From positions 1 through 6,522 of the forward strand of contig PNMH01000144.1 of the NCBI GenBank assembly GCA_013823505.1: a stretch of 6,522 nucleotides of DNA, read 5' to 3'. The notes beneath the pieces were generated by a model, which did not search any database, was not told where the DNA came from, and was given only the letters and a program-made list of their open reading frames with translations. Position numbers and translations under genes: made by a program. Source of the DNA: Polaromonas sp. Lineage in GTDB: Bacteria > Pseudomonadota > Gammaproteobacteria > Burkholderiales > Burkholderiaceae. Positions 1 to 5,766 of the stretch are shown piece after piece (positions within the stretch are counted from its first letter, which is position 1; every line of letters starts with the position of its first letter).

Positions 1-380
1 CCCCCGGCTCCGCCATTGTGTCCCGCCCCTGCGGCCGAGGCACCGCCACCGCCGCCACCACCACCACCGTAGCCGCCGCCACCGGAGCGGCCACCGCCGA
101 AGCCGCCGCCACCGGAGCGGGGAGGACGGGCTTCCATTGGACGGGCTTCGTTCACCACCAGGCTGCGACCGCCCAAGGACTGGCCGTTCATGCCTTCAAC
201 AGCGGCTTGCGCTTCGGCATCGTTGCCCATTTCGACAAATCCGAAACCTTTGGAACGGCCGGTATCGCGCTCCATCATGACTTTGGCGCTGTTGACAGAG
301 CCGTAAGCGCTGAATGCTTGCTGCAGGTCTTCGTCGCGGACGGTGTATGGCAGGTTGCCAACGTACAGTTTGTTGCCCAT
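1..380 (-). CDS. Glycine-rich RNA-binding protein, single RRM (3' end beyond window)
   Basis: Small cytoplasmic RNA-binding protein of the bacterial RRM, glycine-rich type; such proteins bind single-stranded RNA and are often cold-induced (family knowledge). The 126 visible codons start MGNKLYVGNLPY. RNP2 is LYVGNL at residues 5-10 and RNP1 is KGFGFVEM at 44-51, the two hallmark motifs of one RRM spanning about residues 3-80. From residue 88 the chain becomes a low-complexity tail of Gly with RSGGGG(F/Y)GGG units, then nine glycines (105-113), then an Ala/Gly/His/Asn stretch up to the window edge. The ATG at 380-378 is chosen because AGGAG (392-388) lies 8 bases upstream and the RRM begins immediately. 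The stop codon is outside the window, so full length is unknown. The switch from pure Gly to ASAAGAGHNGGAG is slightly unusual for the family; a frameshift in the GC-rich repeat cannot be excluded. Confidence 0.93.
   Translation of the reverse strand, partial: MGNKLYVGNLPYTVRDEDLQQAFSAYGSVNSAKVMMERDTGRSKGFGFVEMGNDAEAQAAVEGMNGQSLGGRSLVVNEARPMEARPPRSGGGGFGGGRSGGGGYGGGGGGGGGASAAGAGHNGGAG
71..120. repeat. 20-base direct repeat, 30-base period, in the Gly-rich tail
   Basis: Bases 71-90 and 101-120 are identical 20-mers whose starts are 30 bases apart, so each period is exactly ten codons (RSGGGG plus Y or F plus Gly residues on the minus strand). The identity at DNA level, including synonymous positions, points to recent in-frame duplication, minisatellite style, rather than only selection for glycine. 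Such tracts can expand or contract by whole codons without breaking the frame. Confidence 0.85.
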
Positions 381-654
381 GTTCGGGACTCCTAATAACA
401 CTGATGAAAATAGCGATGGAGCCCCGTTAGCACACAAAACCTGTAGCACGCGAAACCGACCGATCACTTGTCAAAACGAGCGCCTTGGGCGCTCGCCAGA
501 GGATTATGCGCGCAGCGCCGCGAAAACAGTAACTATTTTTCAGGACCGCTTTGCCCCCCATGGCTGCGACGCGACCACACAACACCGACCGTCTCAGCCA
601 CGGGCAACGCCCCTGCGCCCGCCCCGGTGGGCAGCGCAAAAAGGCGCTTCAATT
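381..654. other. Intergenic region between divergent RRM gene and metX leader
   Basis: No credible gene was seen here; the open frames crossing it lack ribosome sites and recognisable protein character. It should contain the promoter of the minus-strand RRM gene. Two weak candidates are visible on the minus strand: a CATAAT -10-like box at 508-503 without a good -35, and a perfect TTGACA at 474-469 without a -10 box at 16-18 bases. Which, if either, is used cannot be decided by eye. A strong hairpin at 477-495 lies between them. Bases 535-650 show no clear signal beyond an A-run at 638-642. Confidence 0.5.
477..495 (-). other. Perfect 8-bp hairpin with short T-run, leader of RRM gene
   Basis: CGAGCGCC (477-484) is the exact reverse complement of GGCGCTCG (488-495), with a 3-base loop. 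Read on the minus strand the stem is followed directly by TTTT, as in an intrinsic terminator, although the T-run is short. No minus-strand gene lies upstream that would need it. It therefore either attenuates or stabilises the 5' leader of the RRM gene, or ends stray antisense transcription coming from the metX side. The TTGACA at 474-469 overlaps its tail. Confidence 0.45.
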
Positions 655-660
655 TATACT
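655..660 (+). promoter_or_regulatory. Candidate -10 box of the metXW promoter
   Basis: TATACT matches the sigma-70 -10 consensus at five of six positions. A start site 6-8 bases downstream (about 666-668) would place the RNA 5' end just before the first base of the riboswitch aptamer at 671, the arrangement expected for a riboswitch leader. No convincing -35 hexamer is present 16-18 bases upstream (GC-rich around 631-638), so the promoter would be weak or activator-dependent. Position relative to the aptamer is the main argument. Confidence 0.5.
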
Positions 661-670
661 GCCGCTCCTC

Positions 671-720
671 AGCGCCGATTTGTTCCGAATTGCGGGCGCT
701 TTAAAAATGCCGCTAAAGAA
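671..720 (+). promoter_or_regulatory. SAM-II (SAM-alpha) riboswitch aptamer upstream of metX
   Basis: The segment folds as the SAM-II H-type pseudoknot. P1 is AGCGCC (671-676) with GGCGCT (695-700), 6 bp. The P1 loop opens GATTT (677-681), as in the family, where the U residues contact SAM, and carries TTGC (690-693). After an 11-base linker (701-711) ending in AAATG plus two bases comes GCTAAA (712-717), the most conserved family motif. P2 can form: U690-A716, U691-A715, G692-C713, C693-G712, G694-C711, leaving U714 unpaired as the base expected to pair with the adenine of SAM; UUC 683-685 can add three pairs with GAA 718-720. Compared from memory with the marine metX SAM-II RNA, P1 length and linker length agree; the P1 loop is one base longer. 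The family is known to sense S-adenosylmethionine upstream of methionine genes, mostly in Alphaproteobacteria. Position ahead of metX supports the call. Confidence 0.86.
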
Positions 721-761
721 GAGACGTCTGGTCCAGCATCCCGGTCTCGCTCTTGGCGGTA
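708..761 (+). promoter_or_regulatory. Putative antiterminator helix of the metX leader
   Basis: Bases 708-713 can pair with 756-761 (U-A, G-U, then four G-C pairs), optionally extended by U714-G755, and AAGAG (719-723) can pair with CTCTT (750-754). This long-range helix uses the 3' strand of the aptamer pseudoknot (711-720) and the loop plus first 3'-arm base of the terminator. It cannot coexist with the SAM-bound aptamer or with the terminator hairpin, so it has the geometry of an antiterminator. It is drawn by eye; folding energies were not computed. Confidence 0.6.
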
Positions 762-774
762 CCGGGATTTTTTT
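738..774 (+). terminator. Intrinsic terminator in the metX leader (attenuator)
   Basis: ATCCCGGT (738-745) and ACCGGGAT (761-768) form a perfect 8-bp stem, followed by an unbroken run of seven T (768-774, the first T being the last stem base). The loop is 15 bases. It lies after the SAM-II aptamer and 29 bases before the metX start. No plus-strand gene ends upstream, so its natural role is premature termination of the metXW transcript. Confidence 0.85.
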
Positions 775-792
775 CGGGCGCGCGCCGCCCAC

Positions 793-796
793 AGGA
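793..796 (+). promoter_or_regulatory. Shine-Dalgarno site that fixes the metX start
   Basis: AGGA at 793-796 lies 7 bases before the TTG at 804. The in-frame upstream TTG at 753 has no such site and falls inside the loop of the leader terminator, so 804 is preferred. Confidence 0.7.
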
Positions 797-803
797 CACC
801 AGA

Positions 804-1970
804 TTGATCGTCACGCCCCAAACGTTCCGATTCACCGAACCGCTGCCGCTGCGCAGCGGCGCCAGCCTGCCTGCCTACGAGCTGGTGGTGGAAACCTACG
901 GCACCCTCAATGCCGACCGGTCCAACGCGGTGCTCATCTGCCACGCACTCAACGCCTCGCACCACGTCGCGGGGCGCCACGCTGACGAACAAGGCAAGCC
1001 GATCCCACGCAGCGAAGGCTGGTGGGACAACATGATCGGCCCCGGCAAGCCGGTGGACACCGACCGCTTCTTCGTGATCGGCGTGAACAACCTCGGCTCG
1101 TGTTTCGGCTCCACCGGACCGACCCACACCAACCCCGCCACCGGCGCGCCCTGGGGCGCCGACTTTCCGGTGGTCACGGTTGAAGACTGGGTGGACGCGC
1201 AGGCCCGACTGCTCGACGCCATGGGCATCCAGACGCTGGCCGCCGTGATGGGCGGCAGCCTGGGCGGCATGCAGACCCTGAGCTGGACCTTGCAGTACCC
1301 CGAGCGCGTGCGCCACGCGGTGGTGGTGGCCAGCGCGCCCAACCTCACGGCCGAGAACATCGCGTTCAACGAGGTGGCGCGCCGCGCCATCGTGACCGAC
1401 CCCGATTTCCACGGCGGCCACTACCTGCGCGAGGGCACTCTGCCCCGGCGCGGCCTGCGCATCGCCCGCATGATTGGCCACATCACGTACTTGAGCGACG
1501 ACGTGATGAACGAGAAGTTCGGCCGCAGCTTGCGATCGAGCAACGACACCGATCCCGCCGCCGCCGCCGAACTGGCCTACCGCTACACCACGCAAGACGT
1601 GGAGTTTCAGATCGAGAGCTACCTGCGGTACCAGGGCGACAAGTTCAGCGAATACTTCGACGCCAACACTTACCTGCTCATCACCCGCGCGCTCGACTAC
1701 TTTGACCCCGCGCGCGAGCACGACGGCAACTTGAGTGCCGCGCTGGCGAAGGCGCGCGCCAAGTTCCTGCTGGTGAGCTTCACCACCGACTGGCGCTTCT
1801 CGCCCAAACGCAGCCGCGAGATCGTCAAGGCGCTGCTGGAGAACCGGCGCGACGTGAGCTATGCCGAGATCGACGCACCGCACGGGCACGACGCCTTTTT
1901 GCTGGACGACCCGCGTTACCTCAACGCGGTGCGTGCCTATTTCGACCAGACCATCGCGGGGAGTGTGTGA
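804..1970 (+). CDS. metX: Homoserine O-acyltransferase MetX (probably succinyltransferase)
   Basis: Cytoplasmic alpha/beta-hydrolase-fold enzyme that acylates L-homoserine from acyl-CoA, the first committed step of methionine synthesis. The chain is 388 residues, normal for the family, and complete. Visible landmarks: [12 protein letters not shown] near the N-terminus, [10 protein letters not shown] and [13 protein letters not shown], the nucleophile elbow GGSLGGMQ with Ser152, then Asp329 in TTDWRFSP and His362 in HGHDAFL, giving the Ser-Asp-His triad. The start is TTG at 804, set by AGGA 7 bases upstream and by homology starting almost at once (VTPQTFRF). The stop overlaps the metW start by one base, so translation is coupled. 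In proteobacteria with metW the acyl donor is usually succinyl-CoA and MetW is needed for activity; databases may label it acetyltransferase, and specificity cannot be read with certainty here. Expression is probably repressed by SAM through the leader riboswitch. Confidence 0.97.
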   Translation: MIVTPQTFRFTEPLPLRSGASLPAYELVVETYGTLNADRSNAVLICHALNASHHVAGRHADEQGKPIPRSEGWWDNMIGPGKPVDTDRFFVIGVNNLGSCFGSTGPTHTNPATGAPWGADFPVVTVEDWVDAQARLLDAMGIQTLAAVMGGSLGGMQTLSWTLQYPERVRHAVVVASAPNLTAENIAFNEVARRAIVTDPDFHGGHYLREGTLPRRGLRIARMIGHITYLSDDVMNEKFGRSLRSSNDTDPAAAAELAYRYTTQDVEFQIESYLRYQGDKFSEYFDANTYLLITRALDYFDPAREHDGNLSAALAKARAKFLLVSFTTDWRFSPKRSREIVKALLENRRDVSYAEIDAPHGHDAFLLDDPRYLNAVRAYFDQTIAGSV

Positions 1971-2551
1971 TGAGCGATACCCGCTTGATGGAAAGCATCG
2001 CCCGCCTGGTGCCGCCTGGCTCGCGCGTGCTCGACCTGGGTTGCGGCGACGGCGCCATGCTGGCCCACCTGCAGGCCACGCGCGCCTGCAGCGGCTACGG
2101 GGTGGAGATCGACGACGCCAAGGTGTTGGCCTGTGTGCGCCGCGGTGTGAACGTGTTGCAGCTCAACCTGGAAGACGGCTTGAGCACCTTCGGCGACAAC
2201 GCGTTTGACGTGGTGCTGCAGATCGACACGCTGCAACACCTGCGCAATGCCGAAACCATGCTGCGCGAGACCGCGCGCGTGGGCCGCATCGGCGTGGTGG
2301 CGTTCCCGAACTTCGCGCACTGGCCCAACCGCCTGGCGGTGGTGCAAGGGCGCATGCCCGTGACCAAGCGCCTGCCCTACCAGTGGTACGACACGCCCAA
2401 CATCCGGGTGGGCACGCACGCCGACTTCGAGGTTCTGGCCCGGCGCAACGGCCTGACCATCGAGAAGAGCTTCGGCCTGCACGAGGGCGAAGAGGTGCAC
2501 CGCTGGCCCAACCTGCTGGCCAGCACGGCGGTGTTCCGCTTCACGACCTGA
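1970..2551 (+). CDS. metW: Methionine biosynthesis protein MetW
   Basis: Partner of MetX, 193 residues, the usual size. It has a class I SAM-dependent methyltransferase-like fold: motif I is VLDLGCGDG at residues 20-28, an acidic residue follows the second strand (GVEID), and VVLQIDTLQHL is the motif IV region. The conserved FPNFAHWPNR and LPYQWYDTPNIR blocks are typical of MetW. No methylation reaction is established; the known role is to support homoserine acyltransferase activity of MetX. The ATG at 1970 is preferred to the GTG at 1967, with GGAG (1960-1963) 6 bases upstream. It shares one base with the metX stop, so the two form a coupled operon. No terminator separates its stop from the convergent gene at 2559. 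Confidence 0.96.
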   Translation: MSDTRLMESIARLVPPGSRVLDLGCGDGAMLAHLQATRACSGYGVEIDDAKVLACVRRGVNVLQLNLEDGLSTFGDNAFDVVLQIDTLQHLRNAETMLRETARVGRIGVVAFPNFAHWPNRLAVVQGRMPVTKRLPYQWYDTPNIRVGTHADFEVLARRNGLTIEKSFGLHEGEEVHRWPNLLASTAVFRFTT

Positions 2552-2558
2552 GCCCGGG

Positions 2559-3245
2559 TCAGCCGCTCGAAGCCTCGCGCGCCGCGTCCGCCGCGAAGTC
2601 GCCCTCGATCGGTTGGCCCGTGTTCATCGCCGGGTAGACCTCGGCAAACACCGCCCGGATCTGCGCCAGCGGCAAATCATCGAAGCTGCCGTGTTCGTTC
2701 ACGTACTCCATGTGCTGGCGGCCCGCGCGGTCGAACGCGTGGTACAGCGAGTCGTGCACGCCGTCGAATTCCAGCGGCAGCAGACCGAACTTGTCGCACA
2801 ACTCGATGTTGAACGCCGGCGTGGCCTTGCGCCATGCGCCCTCGATCCACAGTTCGGTGTAGCCGTGCCAGGCGAACACGTCGGTCTTCATGGTCTGGCG
2901 CAGCTTTTCGGTGGAGAGATGGTTTTTCACATCGGCAAACCCCAGCCGAGCCGGAATGCCCGCCGCGCGCGCCACCGCCGCCAGCAGCACCGCCTTGGGC
3001 ACGCACCAGCCAAAGCCTTGCGCGAGCACCGTGCTGGCGGTCATGCCGTGTTCCGTGAGGTCGATGCGGTAGGGGTCGTACCGGATCTGGTCGCGCACCG
3101 CGAGGTACAGCGCCACGGCTTTTTCCCGATCGTTCGCACCTTGCGCATGAGCTCGGGCGAACGAGACGATCTCGGGGTGGTCGCTGTCCATCGTGGGGGT
3201 CGCGGTCGTGCAGCCCGGCGCCATCGTCATCAAAGGGGTATTCAT
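2559..3245 (-). CDS. Transglutaminase-like domain protein
   Basis: A 228-residue protein with a transglutaminase/papain-like core. The catalytic Cys81 sits in GFGWCVPKAVLLAAVARAAGIPAR, of which the first part is the family signature, and His127 in WHGYTELWIEG. The third position of the usual Cys-His-Asp triad, expected before Pro in the strand after the Trp, is Thr142 (KATPAFN) here. The conserved C-terminal part continues PLEFDG, HMEYV, HGSFDDLPL. No signal peptide or membrane helix is seen, so it is probably cytoplasmic. Bacterial members act as cysteine peptidases or amidases; the substrate is unknown. The ATG at 3245 is used, with only a weak upstream site (GGCGGA); Met6, Met8 or Met19 are possible starts, and the first 20 residues look unconserved. 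It converges on metW with 7 bases between stops. No functional link to methionine is evident. Confidence 0.88.
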   Translation of the reverse strand: MNTPLMTMAPGCTTATPTMDSDHPEIVSFARAHAQGANDREKAVALYLAVRDQIRYDPYRIDLTEHGMTASTVLAQGFGWCVPKAVLLAAVARAAGIPARLGFADVKNHLSTEKLRQTMKTDVFAWHGYTELWIEGAWRKATPAFNIELCDKFGLLPLEFDGVHDSLYHAFDRAGRQHMEYVNEHGSFDDLPLAQIRAVFAEVYPAMNTGQPIEGDFAADAAREASSG

Positions 3246-3302
3246 TCCGCCAAGTTAACCGATTTGCCCGCTGGTCGTTTTGGGTGGGTGCGGGCCTCAA
3301 GT

Positions 3303-3333
3303 TTTTTCACGAGATCGCCGCAGGCGTGAGAAA
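3303..3333. other. Inverted repeat in divergent intergenic region
   Basis: TTTTTCACG (3303-3311) can pair with CGTGAGAAA (3325-3333) over nine positions with one G-U pair; the 13-base centre can also fold as CGCC-GCA-GGCG. There is no T-run after the stem on either strand, so it is not a normal terminator. It lies between the transglutaminase-like gene and the chemoreceptor promoter and could be an operator; no regulator is recognised. Confidence 0.3.
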
Positions 3334-3369
3334 TCGCATATTGATCGACAGAGGCTGATAGCGATTGGC

Positions 3370-3397
3370 TAAAGAGAGCGCCGAAGTGCACCGATAC
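3370..3397 (+). promoter_or_regulatory. FliA (sigma-28)-like promoter of the first chemoreceptor gene
   Basis: TAAAGAGA (3370-3377) resembles the sigma-28 -35 element and ACCGATAC (3390-3397) the -10 element GCCGATAA. The spacer after TAAA is 16 bases, one more than the usual 15. It lies 88 bases upstream of the chemoreceptor ATG. Chemoreceptor genes are commonly late flagellar genes read by FliA, so position and gene type agree with the motif. Confidence 0.5.
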
Positions 3398-3485
3398 AAG
3401 AGGCAGACGGCGGTTGTGAAGAGTCCCAATCGCCCACCGGGTCCGCCGCACCCCGCCCAACCTGCGGTACTTCTGGAATCAAACC

Positions 3486-5060
3486 ATGTCCTCCAAAGCC
3501 CCCATCCGGGTCCGCACCCAACTCGCGTCGTTGTGCGCCCTCCTGGTCGTCCTCATGATCGCGGTCGGTCTGTGGGGCGCGGCCCTGGCACGCGAGCAGT
3601 CCGAACTCATGCTCTCCATGTACCACGACCGCGTGGTGCCGCTGGCACAACTCAAGGTCGTGGCCGACCAGTACGCGGTGAACATCGTCGACGCGGCTCA
3701 CAAGGCGGCCGATGGTGCGCTGACGCCCGAACAGACGCTGCAGGCCGTTGGGCAGGCTCGGGAGACCATCCGCACCGCTTGGACCGCTTATCTCGCCACC
3801 GAACTGGTGAGTGAGGAAAAGCGGTTGATCGCGCAGCTGTTGCCACTGATGGCGGCGGCCGATGCGTCGGTCCTCCAGCTCGAAGCGCTCGTTCGGGCGC
3901 GCGACTTGGCCCTGCTGCAGACCTACACAGCCCGCGAGATGTACCCCGTTTTCGATCCCATGCAGGAGGTGGTGGGGCAGCTGATCCAGCTGCAGGTGGA
4001 CGTGGCGCGCCAGAGCTACGAACAGGCACAGGTCAACATTCGCCAGGCCTTCATCGGCATGGCGGCGCTGGCGGCATTGGCCATCACCATCGGTGTCTCG
4101 CTTGCCTTCTGGATCATCCGTGGCCTCGACCGTTCGCTGGGCGCCGAGCCGCACGAAGTGCGCGACGTGGCCGCCGCGATCGCCGGGGGCGATCTTGGGC
4201 AGCACATGCGGGTTCGCCCGGGAGACGCCACCAGCCTCATGGCGACCATGCACCACATGCGCCAGCGCCTGCGGGTCATGGTGACCGAGGTGCGTGAAAA
4301 CGCGGGTGGCGTGGCTTCGGCCAGCGAACAGATTGCGCTGGGCAACCAGGACTTGAGTTCCCGCACCGAGGAACAGGCCAGCGCCTTGCAGCAGACCGCG
4401 GCCTCCATGGAGCAGGTGGGCACGACCGTGACGCACAACGCCGAAAACGCGCGGCAGGCCAGTGAGCTTGCGCAGGAAGCCTCGGTGGTGGCGAGCGAAG
4501 GTGGCGCGATGGTGGCGCAGGTGGTGGCCACGATGGACCAGATCAACGACAGCAGCAAAAAGATGGGCGACATCATCGGCGTCATCGACGGCATCGCCTT
4601 CCAGACCAACATCCTGGCGCTCAACGCGGCGGTGGAGGCGGCGCGCGCCGGTGAACAGGGCCGGGGTTTTGCGGTGGTCGCGGCCGAGGTTCGCAACCTG
4701 GCGCAGCGCAGCGCCGCAGCGGCCAAGGAGATCAAGGGCCTGATCGGCGCCAGCGAAGACCAGGTCGGGCAGGGTGTCTCGCTGGTGGATCGGGCGGGGA
4801 TCACGATGAAGAAGGTGGTCGACTCCATCCACCGTGTCTCGGCCATCGTGCGCGAGATCAGCGATGCCAGCCGCGAACAGAGCACGGGTGTGTCCCAGGT
4901 GGGTGACGCGGTCAGCCAGATGGACCAGGTGACCCAGCAGAACGCCGCGTTGGTTGAAGAGAGCGCCGCCGCCGCCGCCTCACTCACCCATCAGGCCCAG
5001 CGCCTGGTGCAGGCGGTGGCCGTGTTCCGGCTGGAGTCGGACCAGCCGCAAACGGTCTGA
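3486..5060 (+). CDS. Methyl-accepting chemotaxis protein (chemoreceptor)
   Basis: Inner-membrane receptor of 524 residues that controls CheA kinase through CheW. Order of parts: short basic N-terminus, TM1 about 13-34, a periplasmic helical ligand-binding region about 35-187 resembling the four-helix-bundle type, TM2 about 188-211, HAMP about 212-265 with the SLGAEPHEV linker and IAGGDL, then the cytoplasmic coiled-coil signalling domain to about 515. The hairpin tip is nearly invariant ([41 protein letters not shown] region, residues 370-410). Glu/Gln clusters such as [17 protein letters not shown] (294-310) and [11 protein letters not shown] (483-493) are likely methylation segments. The C-terminus ends QPQTV without the NWETF-type CheR tether. 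The ligand cannot be predicted. The ATG at 3486 has only a weak upstream site (GGAA). It is preceded by a FliA-like promoter and followed by a terminator, so it is probably a single-gene transcript. Confidence 0.95.
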   Translation: MSSKAPIRVRTQLASLCALLVVLMIAVGLWGAALAREQSELMLSMYHDRVVPLAQLKVVADQYAVNIVDAAHKAADGALTPEQTLQAVGQARETIRTAWTAYLATELVSEEKRLIAQLLPLMAAADASVLQLEALVRARDLALLQTYTAREMYPVFDPMQEVVGQLIQLQVDVARQSYEQAQVNIRQAFIGMAALAALAITIGVSLAFWIIRGLDRSLGAEPHEVRDVAAAIAGGDLGQHMRVRPGDATSLMATMHHMRQRLRVMVTEVRENAGGVASASEQIALGNQDLSSRTEEQASALQQTAASMEQVGTTVTHNAENARQASELAQEASVVASEGGAMVAQVVATMDQINDSSKKMGDIIGVIDGIAFQTNILALNAAVEAARAGEQGRGFAVVAAEVRNLAQRSAAAAKEIKGLIGASEDQVGQGVSLVDRAGITMKKVVDSIHRVSAIVREISDASREQSTGVSQVGDAVSQMDQVTQQNAALVEESAAAAASLTHQAQRLVQAVAVFRLESDQPQTV

Positions 5061-5094
5061 ATTCGCCCGCCAGGCGAGTTCAAAAGCATTCATG

Positions 5095-5123
5095 GCCCGG
5101 TTTTGACCGGGCTTTGTCTTTTT
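5095..5123 (+). terminator. Intrinsic terminator after the first chemoreceptor gene
   Basis: GCCCGGT (5095-5101) and ACCGGGC (5106-5112) form a 7-bp stem with loop TTTG, followed by TTTGTCTTTTT (5113-5123). It lies 35 bases past the chemoreceptor stop and separates that gene from cheW. A smaller 5-bp hairpin (5063-5067 with 5073-5077) precedes it. Confidence 0.9.
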
Positions 5124-5132
5124 ATTTCCGGC

Positions 5133-5159
5133 TTTAGCCAGGGCCGGACTCGCCGATAT
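5133..5159 (+). promoter_or_regulatory. FliA (sigma-28)-like promoter of cheW
   Basis: GCCGATAT (5152-5159) matches seven of eight bases of the sigma-28 -10 element GCCGATAA. At the standard 15-base spacing upstream lies TTTA (5133-5136), a partial match to the -35 core TAAA. It sits just after the preceding terminator and 35 bases before the cheW ATG, where a promoter is needed. A second -10-like CCCGATAA at 5172-5179 has no -35 partner. Confidence 0.5.
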
Positions 5160-5194
5160 TCATCTGACCAACCCGATAACCGAGGACCCATCCC

Positions 5195-5722
5195 ATGGAC
5201 ATGCGCAACGAAGCCAGCCACATCGCCCGCCACGACAGCGCCCGCGCAGCGGCCGCCCAAAAGGCCAGCGCCGAATTCCTGACCTTCCGCCTGGGCGGCG
5301 AGGAATACGGCATTGACATCCTGCGTGTGCAGGAGATCCGCTCTTACGAAGAGCCCACCCGCATTGCGAACGCGCCGTCGTTCATCAAGGGCGTGGTCAA
5401 CCTGCGCGGCGTCATCGTGCCGGTGGTGGACCTGCGCATCAAGCTGGGTTGCGACAAGGTCGAATACAACGGCTTCACGGTCGTGATCGTGCTCAACGTG
5501 CACGGACGCGTGGTCGGTGCGGTGGTTGATTCGGTGTCCGACGTGCTCGAACTCGCTGGCGAGCTCATCAAGCCCGCGCCCGAGATGAACACCAACGTGG
5601 ACACCAGCTTCATCACCGGCATTGCCAGCGTGGGTGAACGCATGCTGATCCTGATGGACATCGAAGCCCTCATGTCGAGCACCGACATGGGCTTGATGGA
5701 CACCACGCAATCCCTGCAATAA
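5195..5722 (+). CDS. cheW: Chemotaxis coupling protein CheW
   Basis: Cytoplasmic adaptor that joins chemoreceptor tips to the CheA kinase. At 175 residues it is close to the family size, with a polar N-terminal extension of about 25 residues before the core. The CheW/SH3-like fold is shown by [22 protein letters not shown] (starting near residue 27), [12 protein letters not shown] (61-72, the conserved NLRG turn), [13 protein letters not shown] (73-85), [17 protein letters not shown] (104-120) and [22 protein letters not shown] (from 138). No CheY-like receiver domain follows, so it is CheW rather than CheV. The ATG at 5195 has GAGGA (5182-5186) 8 bases upstream; Met3 is a less likely alternative. 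It has its own FliA-like promoter and lies 44 bases ahead of a second chemoreceptor gene with no terminator between, so the two are probably co-transcribed, an order similar to cheW-tar in enterics. Confidence 0.96.
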   Translation: MDMRNEASHIARHDSARAAAAQKASAEFLTFRLGGEEYGIDILRVQEIRSYEEPTRIANAPSFIKGVVNLRGVIVPVVDLRIKLGCDKVEYNGFTVVIVLNVHGRVVGAVVDSVSDVLELAGELIKPAPEMNTNVDTSFITGIASVGERMLILMDIEALMSSTDMGLMDTTQSLQ

Positions 5723-5766
5723 GCACCCGGGCGCTCGCCCACCCGATTCCTTTCCGGAGACAAACC

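Noticed and set aside
1..120. GCC/ACC-rich tract as a separate repeat array or CRISPR-like element
   Set aside because: It is the coding sequence of the Gly-rich tail of the RRM protein; there are no distinct spacers.
469..474. Perfect TTGACA on the minus strand as -35 of the RRM gene
   Set aside because: No acceptable -10 box lies 16-18 bases downstream; the nearest, CTACAG, is too far, so it is kept only as a note in the intergenic entry.
680..707. TTGTTC ... TAAAAA as a sigma-70 promoter for metX
   Set aside because: These bases are better explained as the loop and linker of the SAM-II aptamer, and a start here would cut the aptamer out of the RNA.
343..985. Several short plus-strand open frames across the RRM-metX intergenic region
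   Set aside because: None has a ribosome site or protein-like composition; the region is better explained by promoter and riboswitch elements.
669..1889. 406-codon open frame on the minus strand opposite metX
   Set aside because: It mirrors metX in GC-rich DNA, is rich in His, Val, Ala and Gly as antisense frames are, has no recognisable domain, and covers the riboswitch and terminator.
2613..3329. 238-codon open frame on the plus strand opposite the transglutaminase-like gene
   Set aside because: The minus-strand protein has conserved catalytic motifs; this frame has shadow composition (Arg, His, Val) and no motif.
3369..4832. 487-codon open frame on the minus strand opposite the first chemoreceptor gene
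   Set aside because: The plus-strand frame encodes a textbook chemoreceptor; the antisense frame is His/Arg-rich with no domain and no ribosome site.
5729..5740. GGGCGCTCGCCC hairpin between cheW and the second chemoreceptor as a terminator
   Set aside because: The stem is only 4-5 bp and no T-run follows; the genes are probably co-transcribed.
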